From: Acidimicrobiaceae bacterium
GTDB taxonomy: Bacteria; Actinomycetota; Acidimicrobiia; Acidimicrobiales; UBA8190
Assembly: GCA_003139255.1 (NCBI GenBank)
Contig: PLIG01000150.1
Coordinates: 494-49,211 of the forward strand
Direction: 5' to 3'
DNA length: 48,718 bases
Position 1 is the first letter of the stretch. Every line of letters starts with the position of its first letter. A program made the position numbers and the translations under genes. The notes below the pieces were generated by a model, which was not told the origin of the DNA, ran no database searches, and saw only the letters and a list, made by a program, of their open reading frames with translations. This document shows positions 38,620 to 47,005 of this stretch, in pieces.

Positions 38620-39960
38620 TCACCCTCCGAGCCGCCGGAAAAGTGTGATGCGCTCCTCGCCCACCCTCTCGCGTAGTTCGGGGTCGTCTATGCCGAGGCC
38701 CTCGTGCGGCGCCAGGCACAGCACACCGATCTTCCCCTCGTGTGTGTTGTGGTGCACCCGCAAGGCCGCTTCCCCCACCTCCACGAGCGGGTAGACGACG
38801 GACAACGTGGGCACCACTTTGCCCTCGCAGATTAGCTGGTTCGCGTCCCAGGCCTCGCGGTAGTTGGCGAAGTGCGAGCCCTTGATGGTCTTCAACCGCA
38901 TCCACAGGTGCCGGTTGTCGTACTCGACCATGTAGCCTGAGGTAGCCGCGCAGGTGACCACCGTGCCTCCGCGCTTGCAGACGAAGACAGACGCCCCCAT
39001 GGTCTGACGCCCGGGGTGCTCGAAGACGATCTCAGGGTCGTCGCCCACAAGGGCGCGCACATCCTTGCCCAAACGGCGCCACTCGAGCTCGTCCTGGGTG
39101 TGCTCGTCCAACCAGAAGCGATACCCAGCTGCCTTGCGGTCGATCACCGCCTCCACACCAAGCTGGCGCAGCAACTGCGCCTTCTCGGGTGACGACACGA
39201 TGCCCACGGGAACACCCCCTCCGTTCAGCACGTGCTGGACCGCGTAGCTTCCCAGCCCGCCGCTCGCCCCCCATATCAGCACCCTGTCGCCTTGCTGCAT
39301 GACCGCCCCGTTGCGCGACAACAACATGCGGTACGCGGTCGTGTTGCACAGTGCGTTGACCGCCGCCTCCTCCCAGCTGAGGTGAGCCGCCTTTGGCATG
39401 AGCTGGTTGGCCTTCACCACCGTGAGGTCCGCCAGGCCTCCGAAGTTCGTCTCGAACCCCCAGATGCGCTGGTTCGAGGCCAACATGGAGTCGTCATGGG
39501 AGGAGGGGTCCTGATCGTCGACGTAGTTGCAGTGGATTACCACCTTGTCGCCGGGCTTCCACTTGCGCACCATGGACCCCACCCGCACTACCACCCCGGA
39601 TGCGTCCGAGCCCAAGACATGGTGGTCCTGCGCGTGCCGCGAGCCCCACACGCCCTCCCTCCCGAGCCGCTGAAGAAACCCGAACGTCGGGAGCGGCTCG
39701 AAGATGGCGCTCCACACAGTGTTGAAGTTGATCGCAGAGGCCATGACGGCGACATAGGCCTCGTCAGGAGCGAGCTCGGGTAACGCCACCTCTGAGACGT
39801 GCAGTGACTTGCGTGGGTCCTTCTCGGCCGAGTCGATGCCGACGAACATCTCCACGTCGGATGCAAGCACGTGGGCTGCCCGGTACGACTCGGGGAGGGG
39901 CAGGGCGGCGAGCTCCTCCCCGCTCGCTCCTGCCAGGATCGCTTCTCCGAAGGCGCGCAT
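38620..39960 (-). CDS. ccr: Crotonyl-CoA carboxylase/reductase
   Basis: The 446-residue medium-chain reductase carboxylates and reduces crotonyl-CoA with NADPH and CO2 to (2S)-ethylmalonyl-CoA, the key step of the ethylmalonyl-CoA pathway. Starting at ATG 39960, the CO2-pocket residues known from the Kitasatospora enzyme have equivalents at Asn80 (AINFNTVWSAIFEP), Phe169-Glu170 (IWGFETNFGGLADL) and His362 (KGSHFANYREAW). The NADPH site is LIWGASGGLGSYAVQ. ATG 39960 has TATCCT 8 bases upstream; a longer frame to 40092 lies in the divergent promoter region. epi follows directly and the thiolase gene is divergent. Confidence 0.95.
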   Translation of the reverse strand: MRAFGEAILAGASGEELAALPLPESYRAAHVLASDVEMFVGIDSAEKDPRKSLHVSEVALPELAPDEAYVAVMASAINFNTVWSAIFEPLPTFGFLQRLGREGVWGSRHAQDHHVLGSDASGVVVRVGSMVRKWKPGDKVVIHCNYVDDQDPSSHDDSMLASNQRIWGFETNFGGLADLTVVKANQLMPKAAHLSWEEAAVNALCNTTAYRMLLSRNGAVMQQGDRVLIWGASGGLGSYAVQHVLNGGGVPVGIVSSPEKAQLLRQLGVEAVIDRKAAGYRFWLDEHTQDELEWRRLGKDVRALVGDDPEIVFEHPGRQTMGASVFVCKRGGTVVTCAATSGYMVEYDNRHLWMRLKTIKGSHFANYREAWDANQLICEGKVVPTLSVVYPLVEVGEAALRVHHNTHEGKIGVLCLAPHEGLGIDDPELRERVGEERITLFRRLGG

Positions 39961-39968
39961 GGCCGCAG

Positions 39969-40082
39969 AGGATACCCGTACCCGTAGAACTACGGGGCGC
40001 ACAACTTCGTGCCCAGGCGCGTCGTCCCCTCGTGCCCACGAGCAGGCTCGAGCCCACCGGAAGGTGGCCAGGGCCCTAGAAT
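39969..40082. promoter_or_regulatory. Divergent promoter region of ccr and thiolase
   Basis: TATCCT on the minus strand (39969-39974) lies 8 bases before the ccr ATG. TAGAAT on the plus strand (40077-40082) lies about 60 bases before the thiolase ATG, which has a Shine-Dalgarno sequence. The shared 180-base region would be the natural place for a regulator of acetate or ethylmalonyl-CoA genes; I saw no clear operator. Confidence 0.5.
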
Positions 40083-40141
40083 CCGCCACCAAGTTGGCCG
40101 GTTCGGCCGGCGCTCACAACCTCGATCTCCGGAGGCAAACA

Positions 40142-41326
40142 ATGGCAGGTTCCGTCATCCTCGCAGGGGCACGCACCCCGATCGGCAAACTCTCGGGCGC
40201 GCTCGCCAGCTTCAGCGCCATGGAGCTCGGAGGCTACGCGATCGCCGCGGCCTTAGGTCGCGCCGGCGTCGCCCCGCCAGACGTGGATTACGTATTCATG
40301 GGGCAGGTGCTCCAGGGAGGTCAGGGGCAGATCACCGCCCGCCAGGCGGCAACCAAGGCCGGTATCCCTATGTCTGTGCCCGCCACCACCGTGAACAAGG
40401 TCTGCCTGTCCGGCTTGAACTCGATCTATTTGGCCGACCTGCTCATCTCCTCCGGAGAGGCCGAGGTCGTCGTGGCCGGCGGCATGGAGTCGATGAGCCA
40501 AGCCCCCTACTTGTTGCTCGGAGCGCGCGCCGGCTATCGGATGGGCGACGGCAGCCTCGTCGACTCGATGACGTACGACGGGCTGTACTGCCAGTTCGAC
40601 CACTGCGCGATGGGACTCGGCACCGAGCGCTACAACAAGATTGCAGGGATCACACGCGAGGCGCAGGACTCCTTCTCCGCCCTCTCCCACGAGCGCGCGA
40701 CCGCGGCCATCAAAGACGGCCGGTTCACCGACGAGATCGTGGATGTCTCGGTGCCTCAGCGCAAGGGCGCCCCGATCATCGTCGACACGGACGAAGGCGT
40801 GCGCCCTGGTACCACCGTCGAATCCCTCGGAGCGCTCAAGCCATCGTTCGACAAGGAGGGCACCATCACTGCGGGTAACGCCAGCCAGATCTCCGATGCG
40901 GCGGCGGCCGTGGTGATCACTTCGAAAGCAAGGGCGGAACAAATCGGTACCACACCGCTCGGGGAGGTCATGAGCTACGGCCAGGTGGCCGGGCCCGATG
41001 CCAGTCTGTTGCTACAACCGGCACGCGCGACGCGCCAGGCGCTCGAGAAGATCTCGAAGAGCACCGCCGACGTCGACCTGTTCGAGATCAACGAGGCCTT
41101 CGCTATGGTCGGGTTGGCCTCGATGGCGGAGCTCGGCATCAACAACGACGTGACCAACGTGAACGGAGGGGCCATCGCCTTGGGACACCCGATCGGGATG
41201 TCCGGCACCCGCCTAGCCCTCACCATCCTCCACGAGCTGCGCCGGCGTGGCGGTGGGCTCGGGGTCGCAAGCCTCTGCGGTGGCGGCGGACAGGGCGACG
41301 CTCTCGTAGTACGAGCAGCCGGCTGA
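40142..41326 (+). CDS. Acetyl-CoA C-acetyltransferase (thiolase)
   Basis: The 394-residue thiolase condenses two acetyl-CoA to acetoacetyl-CoA or works in reverse. Catalytic residues are Cys88 (TTVNKVCLSGLNSIYL), His349 (ALGHPIGMSGTRL) and Cys379 (CGGGGQGDALV). GGMESMSQAPYLL is also typical of biosynthetic thiolases. ATG 40142 has GGAGGCAAAC directly upstream; longer frames cover the divergent promoter. Its place opposite ccr suggests it supplies acetoacetyl-CoA to the ethylmalonyl-CoA pathway. A beta-oxidation role is also possible. Confidence 0.93.
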   Translation: MAGSVILAGARTPIGKLSGALASFSAMELGGYAIAAALGRAGVAPPDVDYVFMGQVLQGGQGQITARQAATKAGIPMSVPATTVNKVCLSGLNSIYLADLLISSGEAEVVVAGGMESMSQAPYLLLGARAGYRMGDGSLVDSMTYDGLYCQFDHCAMGLGTERYNKIAGITREAQDSFSALSHERATAAIKDGRFTDEIVDVSVPQRKGAPIIVDTDEGVRPGTTVESLGALKPSFDKEGTITAGNASQISDAAAAVVITSKARAEQIGTTPLGEVMSYGQVAGPDASLLLQPARATRQALEKISKSTADVDLFEINEAFAMVGLASMAELGINNDVTNVNGGAIALGHPIGMSGTRLALTILHELRRRGGGLGVASLCGGGGQGDALVVRAAG

Positions 41327-41412
41327 CCCACAAGCCTGCAGGTGACGACCCTCGTAGGCCCCTCAGCACGCGCCAAATTGTTCCGCGCCGGAGAACACCC
41401 GTAGCGGTGAGG

Positions 41413-42012
41413 TCAGGCGTCCACCTCGCGCCGCCCCTCGAGCGCACGCCCGAGGGTCAGCTCGTCGGCGTACTCGAGATCCCCTCCTACCGGGAGGCCG
41501 CTCGCGATGCGTGTGACCCTCACGCCCAAGGGCACGAGCAGCCGGGCCAGGTACATGGCGGTCGCCTCCCCTTCGAGGTTCGGGTTCGTACACAAGATGA
41601 CCTCGGTGACCTCACCGTCAGATAGCCGGTCGAGCAACTCGCGTACGCGCAACTGATCGGGTCCTAGGCCCTCGATCGGGTTGAGCGCCCCGCCGAGCAC
41701 GTGGTAGCGGCCGCGAAACTCCCTGGTCCTCTCGACGGCGACGATGTCACGGGGATCCTCCACCACGCACAGCAAAGAGCCGTCGCGTCTCGGATCGGAG
41801 CAGAACTCGCAAAGCTCGCCCTCTGCGACGTTGAAGCAAATCGTGCACGAGGTGACCCGCTCCTTCACGGCGACGATCGCGTCAACGAGGCGCAGAGCAT
41901 CCTCGGACTCCACCTTGAGCAGGTGGAACGCGATGCGCTGGGCCGACTTCGGCCCGATGCCAGGGAGCCGGCCCAGCTCGTCCACCAATGAACGCAGCGG
42001 GCCCACGTACAC
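41413..42012 (-). CDS. recR: Recombination mediator protein RecR
   Basis: The 199-residue protein loads RecA on gapped DNA with RecF and RecO. It has the helix-hairpin-helix [20 protein letters not shown], a four-Cys zinc motif ([17 protein letters not shown]) and a Toprim domain ([20 protein letters not shown], then [17 protein letters not shown]). GTG 42012 is four bases after the dnaX stop and has GGAGG about ten bases upstream within dnaX. The usual dnaX-recR operon; GTG 42006 is an alternative. A longer frame overlaps dnaX and is rejected. Confidence 0.96.
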   Translation of the reverse strand: MYVGPLRSLVDELGRLPGIGPKSAQRIAFHLLKVESEDALRLVDAIVAVKERVTSCTICFNVAEGELCEFCSDPRRDGSLLCVVEDPRDIVAVERTREFRGRYHVLGGALNPIEGLGPDQLRVRELLDRLSDGEVTEVILCTNPNLEGEATAMYLARLLVPLGVRVTRIASGLPVGGDLEYADELTLGRALEGRREVDA

Positions 42013-42016
42013 AGCG

Positions 42017-44023
42017 CTACACCTCCTCGGCTCCGGGGAATGCCAGCTTGATCCGTTCTTCGGGGCTGGGGCCCGCTCCGGCCGGCTCCGTCTCCGCTTC
42101 GAGCACCGCCGGGTCGAAGAGATCGGCTTCGGTGTCGGCGTCTTCGTGGTCTTCCTCGCCGCTCGCACCAACCTGCCTCGATGCGCCTCCGGTCGCCGCC
42201 GGCAAGCTCGAACCTGGCGTCGCGGATCGCGCGCCCTTGGAGCTCTTCATCTTCCGGGCCGCGACGTCAACACGCGACGTCCCAGTCGAGACACGTTGTG
42301 CGAGCTCTTCGGTGGTGTCCTCGTCGACCACCAGTCGAAGCGGGACTGCGGTGCCGAAGCGCGCGGCCAGAACCGACTCGACCTCGGCGCAGACTTCCTC
42401 GCAGTAGGAGCGATGCGTCTCGTTGGGGAGGGCGAACACAGCGGTGCCGTCCTCCGTCGCGACGAAACGGCCCACCCGAAAACGCGCCCGCGCGCGTCCA
42501 GGAAGAGACGCGAGCAGCCCGTCCCCCCACGCCTGCACCAGCTCGTCGCGCGAAGGCAGGGTCGCGGTGACAGTCGGCTGCCCCTCGCCCTTCGACGACG
42601 CTGTCTCGTCAGGGCTGAGGGCACCTCGCTCGCCGACTTTCCCGGCCTGCCCACGCAACGCCCCGAGAGCCCGGCGTGCCAACTCGGGGCCGCCGGCTTG
42701 AGACTTTTCGCCCCCAGCGCTCCCTTCTTCTCTTCCGCCACTCGTGGCATCAACAGCAGCCTCGTGCGCCGCAACGTTCATTTCCTCAACAAGCTCGCTG
42801 GAGCTGCGACTTCGCTCTCGTGGGGGTGAAGGAGCCGCCGGTGAAGCACCCGGGGACTCGACGGTGGACGTCGCAGAGCTAGGCGCGACGAGCCCCGATG
42901 CCAGAGCACGCTCGAGTCGCTCCACTCGCTCGAGGAGCGCCGACGTCGAATCGTCCGCTTCGGGATGCGCCAAGCGAATCAACGTCGCCTCAAGGTGCAC
43001 TCGCGGATCCGGCGTGTCGCGCATGTCGACCAGGGCGCGCCCGAGAGCCTCCATCGCCCGGACCACGGCCGGGAGCCCCATGCGCCGGGCCGTGTCCTCC
43101 ACATGAGCTCGCTCCTCGCCCACCATCGAAACGAGCCCCGGGGAGAGCATCGCCAAGAAGCCCTGACGCAAGTAGTCCGCCAGTTCACCCGCAAGGCGCT
43201 GAACGTCGTGACCTGCGTCGCACGCTTCCGCCACGCCGACCAGCACTCCCCCGGCATCACGTACGGCGAGGGCACCGGCGATCTCGGCGAGAACGACGAT
43301 CTCGTCGCCAACCGTGCCGCCGGCCGCGACCTGGTCGAGAGCAGACAACGCGTCGCGGGCCGAGCCACGCCCGCGACGCACCGCGCTGTCCAGGGCTTCC
43401 TCGCCCAGGTCGAGCTCGGCTTCCTCCCGTACCCGGCGCAACAAACCAGCCAGGACCTCGGGTCCGAGTAGACGGAACTCGAAGTGCTGGGTGCGGCTAC
43501 GGATCGTGGGGAGAACCTTCTGGGCGTCGGTGGTGGCGAGGACGAACACGACGTGGCCCGGAGGTTCCTCGAGGGTCTTCAGCAGTGCGTTCGACGCGGC
43601 AGTTGACAGCATGTGAACCTCGTCGACGATGTACACCTTCCAGCGGCCCGGTGTCCCCAACGCGGAGTGGGCCACCAGGTCACGCATGGCGTCCACCCCG
43701 TTGTTGGAAGCGGCGTCGAGCTCGTGCACGTCCATGGAAGTCCCCCGCGCAATCTCCACGCACGAGTCGCACTCCCCACATGGCTCGCCTTCGCGAGCAG
43801 CGGCGCAGTCGAGCGCCTTGGCCAAGATGCGCGCCGTGGAAGTCTTACCAGTGCCTCGGGGACCGCTGAAGAGATACGCGTGACCCATCCGGCCATCACG
43901 AACTGCGTTGCGTAGGGCCAGGGTCACGTGCTGCTGCCCGAGCACTTCGTCGAAGCGCTGCGGGCGAAAACGACGATAGAGGGACAGATAGAGGGCTGGC
44001 TCCGTGCCACCGGGGGGCGTCAC
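42017..44023 (-). CDS. dnaX: DNA polymerase III subunits gamma/tau
   Basis: The 668-residue clamp-loader ATPase begins with [18 protein letters not shown]. It has Walker A ([20 protein letters not shown]), the four-Cys zinc module ([16 protein letters not shown]), Walker B ([11 protein letters not shown]) and the SRTQHFEFR sensor. Residues 370-480 are a low-complexity Ser/Glu/Ala linker. The C-terminal tau part ([19 protein letters not shown]) would contact the polymerase. I saw no A-rich slippery site like that of E. coli, so only the full-length form is expected. GTG 44023 has TAGGCT 6 bases upstream, another leaderless arrangement. recR follows and SRP RNA lies upstream. Confidence 0.95.
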   Translation of the reverse strand: MTPPGGTEPALYLSLYRRFRPQRFDEVLGQQHVTLALRNAVRDGRMGHAYLFSGPRGTGKTSTARILAKALDCAAAREGEPCGECDSCVEIARGTSMDVHELDAASNNGVDAMRDLVAHSALGTPGRWKVYIVDEVHMLSTAASNALLKTLEEPPGHVVFVLATTDAQKVLPTIRSRTQHFEFRLLGPEVLAGLLRRVREEAELDLGEEALDSAVRRGRGSARDALSALDQVAAGGTVGDEIVVLAEIAGALAVRDAGGVLVGVAEACDAGHDVQRLAGELADYLRQGFLAMLSPGLVSMVGEERAHVEDTARRMGLPAVVRAMEALGRALVDMRDTPDPRVHLEATLIRLAHPEADDSTSALLERVERLERALASGLVAPSSATSTVESPGASPAAPSPPRERSRSSSELVEEMNVAAHEAAVDATSGGREEGSAGGEKSQAGGPELARRALGALRGQAGKVGERGALSPDETASSKGEGQPTVTATLPSRDELVQAWGDGLLASLPGRARARFRVGRFVATEDGTAVFALPNETHRSYCEEVCAEVESVLAARFGTAVPLRLVVDEDTTEELAQRVSTGTSRVDVAARKMKSSKGARSATPGSSLPAATGGASRQVGASGEEDHEDADTEADLFDPAVLEAETEPAGAGPSPEERIKLAFPGAEEV

Positions 44024-44029
44024 GGGCGC

Positions 44030-44035
44030 AGCCTA
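44030..44035 (-). promoter_or_regulatory. -10 box (TAGGCT) of dnaX
   Basis: On the minus strand TAGGCT lies 6 bases before GTG 44023; probable leaderless start of dnaX-recR. Confidence 0.45.
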
Positions 44036-44077
44036 CTGGCGGGGCGTTGCGGTCCGAGGTGGCCGGTGTCCGGTGCG

Positions 44078-44178
44078 GCGGCCAGATTTGCTGCGGCACA
44101 CGAACGTACCCGCTGAGAGCTGCTGCCTTCCGGCCCTGACTCGGTTCACGGGCGCCCGTTGCGCAGGACCCGGCCGCC
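44078..44178 (-). ncRNA. ffs: Signal recognition particle RNA, small bacterial (4.5S) type
   Basis: The minus strand carries the hallmark domain IV core GAGTCAGGGCCGGAAGGCAG with its GGAA tetraloop, then CAGCTC. Around it CCCG/CGGG, AACG/CGTT and GCGC/GTGC helices pair at increasing distance, making the rod of a hairpin RNA of about 100 bases. This RNA with Ffh targets membrane proteins. Position upstream of dnaX and beside a tRNA-Ser gene is common in actinobacteria. The ends are estimated from pairing. Confidence 0.85.
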
Positions 44179-44242
44179 GCACCGAGCATCGGCCGACGCC
44201 CGGAAGACGATAGCCTCCCTGCTGCCGCGCCCGGGCGGCCCT

Positions 44243-44328
44243 CGGAGGAGTGCGAGAGCGGACGAATCGGCACGACTGGAAATCGTGTGTGGGGAAACTC
44301 ACCGTGGGTTCAAATCCCACCTCCTCCG
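44243..44328 (+). tRNA. tRNA-Ser (GGA)
   Basis: The plus strand has acceptor stem GGAGGAG/CTCCTCC, anticodon stem CACGA/TCGTG with loop CTGGAAA (anticodon GGA), the long variable arm of class II tRNAs, and T arm GTGGG-TTCAAAT-CCCAC. Discriminator G; CCA not encoded. A TAGCCT -10 box at 44211-44216 may drive it. Confidence 0.95.
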
Positions 44329-44396
44329 CGCAACGCAGGAAGGGGTGGTGGATTGGTAGCTGGCGCGCTCATGCCGGCACGTCTGGCACCAGTGTC

Positions 44397-44885
44397 ATGT
44401 CTGGGTTGACAAGCTTCGGGGTACCAGAGCCGCAGGTGCTCGACGACGAGGCCGCCATGCGAAGGGCGCTGGACCAGGCCCGCGCTGCGGCCGCGCACGG
44501 CGACGTGCCAGTGGGAGCCGTCGTGGTATCAGAGGGCACGGTCGTTGCCTCCCGCCACAACGAACGTGAGCTGCGGCACGACCCGACCGCTCACGCCGAG
44601 ATCCTCGCCCTGCGCGATGCCGCATGGGCCATGGGTTCATGGAGGCTCAACATGGCGACGCTGGTCGTGACGCTCGAACCTTGCCCCATGTGCGCCGGTG
44701 CTGCGGTTGCCTCGCGTCTCGGGCGAATCGTGTTCGGGGCGGTCGACCCGAAGGTGGGCGCGTGCGGTTCTGTCTACCAGTTGTGTAACGATCCCCGCCT
44801 GAGCCACGAACTGCCCGTAACGGGCGGCGTCCTCGCCGACGAGGCGTCAGACTTGCTCAAAGCCTTCTTCTCCGACCGCCGCTGA
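44397..44885 (+). CDS. tadA: tRNA-specific adenosine deaminase
   Basis: The 162-residue zinc deaminase converts A34 of tRNA-Arg(ACG) to inosine. The active site is His66-Ala-Glu68 (PTAHAEILALRDAAW) and Cys96/Cys99 (LEPCPMCAGAAVASRLGRIVFG), and DPKVGACGSVYQL is typical of TadA. ATG 44397 is chosen; the frame upstream runs through tRNA-Ser and is a shadow. No strong ribosome binding site is seen. It lies between tRNA-Ser(GGA) and the broken tRNA-Ser(CGA). Confidence 0.93.
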   Translation: MSGLTSFGVPEPQVLDDEAAMRRALDQARAAAAHGDVPVGAVVVSEGTVVASRHNERELRHDPTAHAEILALRDAAWAMGSWRLNMATLVVTLEPCPMCAGAAVASRLGRIVFGAVDPKVGACGSVYQLCNDPRLSHELPVTGGVLADEASDLLKAFFSDRR

Positions 44886-45010
44886 GCCGAGCCCCTGACA
44901 CCGCTTCTCAACGATTGCCCATCCGTCGGGTGCTCTGACGATGCAAGAATGGCCCTTCTGGGTTCTTGGCCAAGGTCGCCCAGGCGCTGCCAAAAGCACA
45001 AGGCCCCGGT

Positions 45011-45050
45011 GGAGGAGTGCGAGAGCGGACGAATCGGACGGTCTCGAAAA
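45011..45050 (+). pseudogene. 5' half of tRNA-Ser (CGA), broken in the anticodon arm
   Basis: The first 27 bases are identical to the start of tRNA-Ser(GGA) at 44243. They continue into anticodon stem ACGGT and loop CTCGAAA with anticodon CGA (45045-45047). The homology stops one base after the loop: the 3' stem, variable arm, T arm and acceptor 3' strand are missing, and no 3' half was found in the remaining 3.7 kb. The precise break point in the anticodon arm is a common crossover place for tyrosine recombinases. Confidence 0.85.
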
Positions 45051-45311
45051 GCGCAAAAGGTCGTCGGACGAGATGGCGTGGGACGACGAAAGACGACCTG
45101 ACTTGGGACGATGTTGGTGTCCCACGACGCTCCACGACACCCGACGATCCCAGAAGACGTCCAAAACTAGGACAAAAACTAGGACAGGGCTCGCGAACGG
45201 CTCGTTTCGGGTCACCCAAAAGCCACATGCCTGTCGCGCTCAGAGAACAGCGTTCGAACCAGTCGACTAACAGTTCCCCGGCCCTTCGCAGCTGCGTCGC
45301 CGTAAGGACAC
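45051..45311. other. Repeat-rich non-coding DNA after the broken tRNA
   Basis: No gene is convincing here. The stretch has at least six GACGA/ACGAC motifs between 45060 and 45150 on the plus strand, inverted repeats such as GGTGTC (45116-45121) with GACACC (45136-45141), and a 12-base tandem repeat. This resembles the arm region of an attachment site, or a decayed integrase end, but no integrase motif is present. Confidence 0.45.
45163..45186. repeat. 12-bp tandem repeat AAAACTAGGACA x2
   Basis: Two perfect direct copies (45163-45174 and 45175-45186) stand in otherwise unique DNA 110 bases after the broken tRNA-Ser. Confidence 0.9.
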
Positions 45312-45494
45312 TTAGGCTGTCGCCTTCGCGACGATACGGATTTCGGCGTCGAGAGCCTCAACGATACGCCGGAGCGTTTTCTCGGTGGGGTTTGCCGCAC
45401 CGCGCTCGATCCGGCTGATCTCGCTCTGGTTGATGCCTGTATCGTCTGCGAGTTGCGCCTGGGTCACGCCGCGCTGTTCGCGCAGCTCCATCAA
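45312..45494 (-). CDS. Short XRE-family helix-turn-helix protein, probably 5'-truncated
   Basis: The 60-residue frame is almost entirely one XRE domain: ELREQRGVTQAQLADDTGIN, then QSEISRIERGAANPTEKTL and RRIVEALDAEIRIV. Relatives, including HigA-type antitoxins, are usually 90-110 residues with 30-40 residues before this point. Here a stop codon occurs six codons before the ATG, no Shine-Dalgarno sequence is seen, and no toxin gene is next to it. It may be a remnant of a toxin-antitoxin pair or a small intact regulator. Confidence 0.7.
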   Translation of the reverse strand: MMELREQRGVTQAQLADDTGINQSEISRIERGAANPTEKTLRRIVEALDAEIRIVAKATA

Positions 45495-45595
45495 CTGGAG
45501 CGATACCGGTCAGTCTTGCGCCCCAGCCCGGTGGACAGGAACCGGCAGGGACGCTACCGGACGCGCCGGGTCCCGGCGAGGGCGGGACCGAGGGG

Positions 45596-46390
45596 TCAGC
45601 CCACCGTGGCGATGCCGCCGTCCACCGGGATGATCGCCCCGGTGAGGTAGGCGCCGGCCCGCGAGGCCAGGAAGATGGCGGTCCCGGCCATGTCGTCGGG
45701 TCGCCCGATGCGCTTGAGCGGGGCGGAGGAGGCGATCTGCTCCCCGAAGGCCTCGAGGGTGGCAGCCATCATCTTGGACTCGAACGGCCCCGGGGCGATG
45801 GCGTTCACGGTGATGTCGGGTGCCAGGTGCCTGGCCAGGTGCCGGGTGAGCTGATGGACGGCGGCCTTGGACGAGGAGTACGAGTACGACTCGAGGATGG
45901 GCACGTGGAATGCGTCGATGGAACCGATGTTGACGACCCGGGAGGAGTCGTCGGCCGTGGCCCGGGCTCGCAGGAGGGGCAGGAAGTACTTGGTGGTGTG
46001 GAAGACGCCCTGGACGTTGAGGTCGAGGACCCGGTTCCACGAGGCGGAGTCGTGCTCCTCCAGCGGGGCGCCCCAGGTGGCGCCGGCGTTGTTGACGAGC
46101 ACGTCGACGTGGTCGTTCCCGGCGGCGACCGCCTCGGCCAGCCCCCGGGCACCCTTCTCGGTGGAGAGGTCGGCGGGGACGCCCCGGCACTCCCCGAGCT
46201 CGGACAGCTCGGCGACGGTGGCGTCGACCGCCCCGGCCTTCCGCGACGACACGATGACGGTGGCCCCGCCGGCCACGAACCCGGCGGCGATCATGTGGCC
46301 GATGCCCCGGGTGCCCCCGGTCACCACCACGGTCTTGCCGGTCACCGAGAAGAGTTCGGACGGCGGGGTGGGCGGAGGCTGCTGGCTCAT
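45596..46390 (-). CDS. Short-chain dehydrogenase/reductase, RhlG-like
   Basis: The 264-residue NAD(P)-dependent oxidoreductase has VVTGGTRGIGHMIAAGF for the cofactor, VLVNNAGATWGAPLEEH, the catalytic Ser in VVNIGSIDAFHVP and Tyr-x3-Lys in YSYSSSKAAVHQL, then NAIAPGPFESKMMAATLEAF and TGAIIPVDGG. The wording is close to RhlG-type 3-oxoacyl reductases, but the substrate is open. ATG 46390 overlaps the stop of the upstream dehydrogenase fragment (ATGA). Its DNA is markedly more GC-rich than the flanks, which suggests a different origin. Confidence 0.88.
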   Translation of the reverse strand: MSQQPPPTPPSELFSVTGKTVVVTGGTRGIGHMIAAGFVAGGATVIVSSRKAGAVDATVAELSELGECRGVPADLSTEKGARGLAEAVAAGNDHVDVLVNNAGATWGAPLEEHDSASWNRVLDLNVQGVFHTTKYFLPLLRARATADDSSRVVNIGSIDAFHVPILESYSYSSSKAAVHQLTRHLARHLAPDITVNAIAPGPFESKMMAATLEAFGEQIASSAPLKRIGRPDDMAGTAIFLASRAGAYLTGAIIPVDGGIATVG

Positions 46391-46692
46391 GGGTTGTGAA
46401 GGTATCCCACCCGGTCGTCGACCAGGGCCGACCGGTTCAGTGCCGACACGTCGGTGACCTCGGTGAGCCCCATGGCCACCTCCATCTCCTGGCGGAGGAT
46501 CCGGAGGATGTGGGCCACCCCGCCCTCCCCCCGGGCGGCCACCGCGTAGGCCCACGGGCGACCGACGAGGCAGGCCCGGGCGCCCAGGGCCAGCGCCTTC
46601 ACCACGTCGAGGCCGCTCCGGATCCCGCCGTCCACCAGCACCTCGGCGGCGTCGCCCACGACGTCGACGATGGCCGGCAACGCCGAGACGGT
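46387..46692 (-). pseudogene. 3' fragment of an FMN-dependent alpha-hydroxy-acid dehydrogenase
   Basis: Only the last 100 residues of the family are present. From TVSALPAIVDVVGD the sequence runs through the FMN-phosphate region EVLVDGGIRSGLDVVKALAL and ARACLVGRPWAYAVAA to the normal C-terminus. The first roughly 260 residues, including the catalytic His and substrate Arg, are gone. Upstream of about 46692 the frame continues to 46791 but is unrelated to the family, so there is an abrupt junction. The fragment overlaps the SDR gene by four bases, so the two were probably an operon before truncation. Confidence 0.82.
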
Positions 46693-47005
46693 GGGCAGAA
46701 TGGGCATGTCGGCTTTCGACGTAAACCGCAACGGCTTCTGCCGCGCCTGCAATAGTCGACCGATATCACCTGCTCCGCTGTGGCCAACCAACGTGCCAGA
46801 CCATCCGCTACTGCCGGGGAGGAGTGCGGCCTCGCTTAGCGCTGGGACGAGCAGTATCGCTCCGGGGCCGCTGATAGCGAGCGGTCCTGCCTGAACGCCG
46901 GGTTACCGGCATCGGCACTTCCCGCCTAGTCCACTTCGTTACCATTGAATCAATATCGAATGGCTTAAGATCTGTTAAGACTTGGTCACCGGGAGGGCGA
47001 GAAGG
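46693..47005. promoter_or_regulatory. Intergenic region with AT-rich palindromes before the lipoprotein gene
   Basis: There is no gene here. The right part (46941-46980) is far richer in A and T than the window average. It has nested inverted repeats: CCATT...AATGG enclosing ATTGA-A-TCAAT, and CTTAA-GATCTG-TTAAG. A TTGAAT box is followed 15 bases later by TAAGAT, a possible promoter for the gene at 47006. The palindromes could be operators. Confidence 0.4.

Noticed and set aside
42017-44023. Programmed frameshift in dnaX to make gamma
   Set aside because: No A-AAA-AAG type slippery sequence was found at the expected place.
45051-45200. CRISPR-like array in the repeat region after the broken tRNA
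   Set aside because: Repeats are 5-12 bases, irregularly spaced or directly tandem, without 25-37-base repeats and unique spacers, and no cas gene is present.
44847-45418. ORFs of 106-150 codons overlapping the tadA end and the broken tRNA
   Set aside because: They overlap tadA or the tRNA fragment on either strand. The plus frame has a repeat-coded LGQKLGQ end that recalls some integrase C-termini, but there is no recombinase motif.
45312-45595. Complete HigBA toxin-antitoxin system
   Set aside because: Only the HTH part of an antitoxin-like protein is present; no toxin frame lies on either side.
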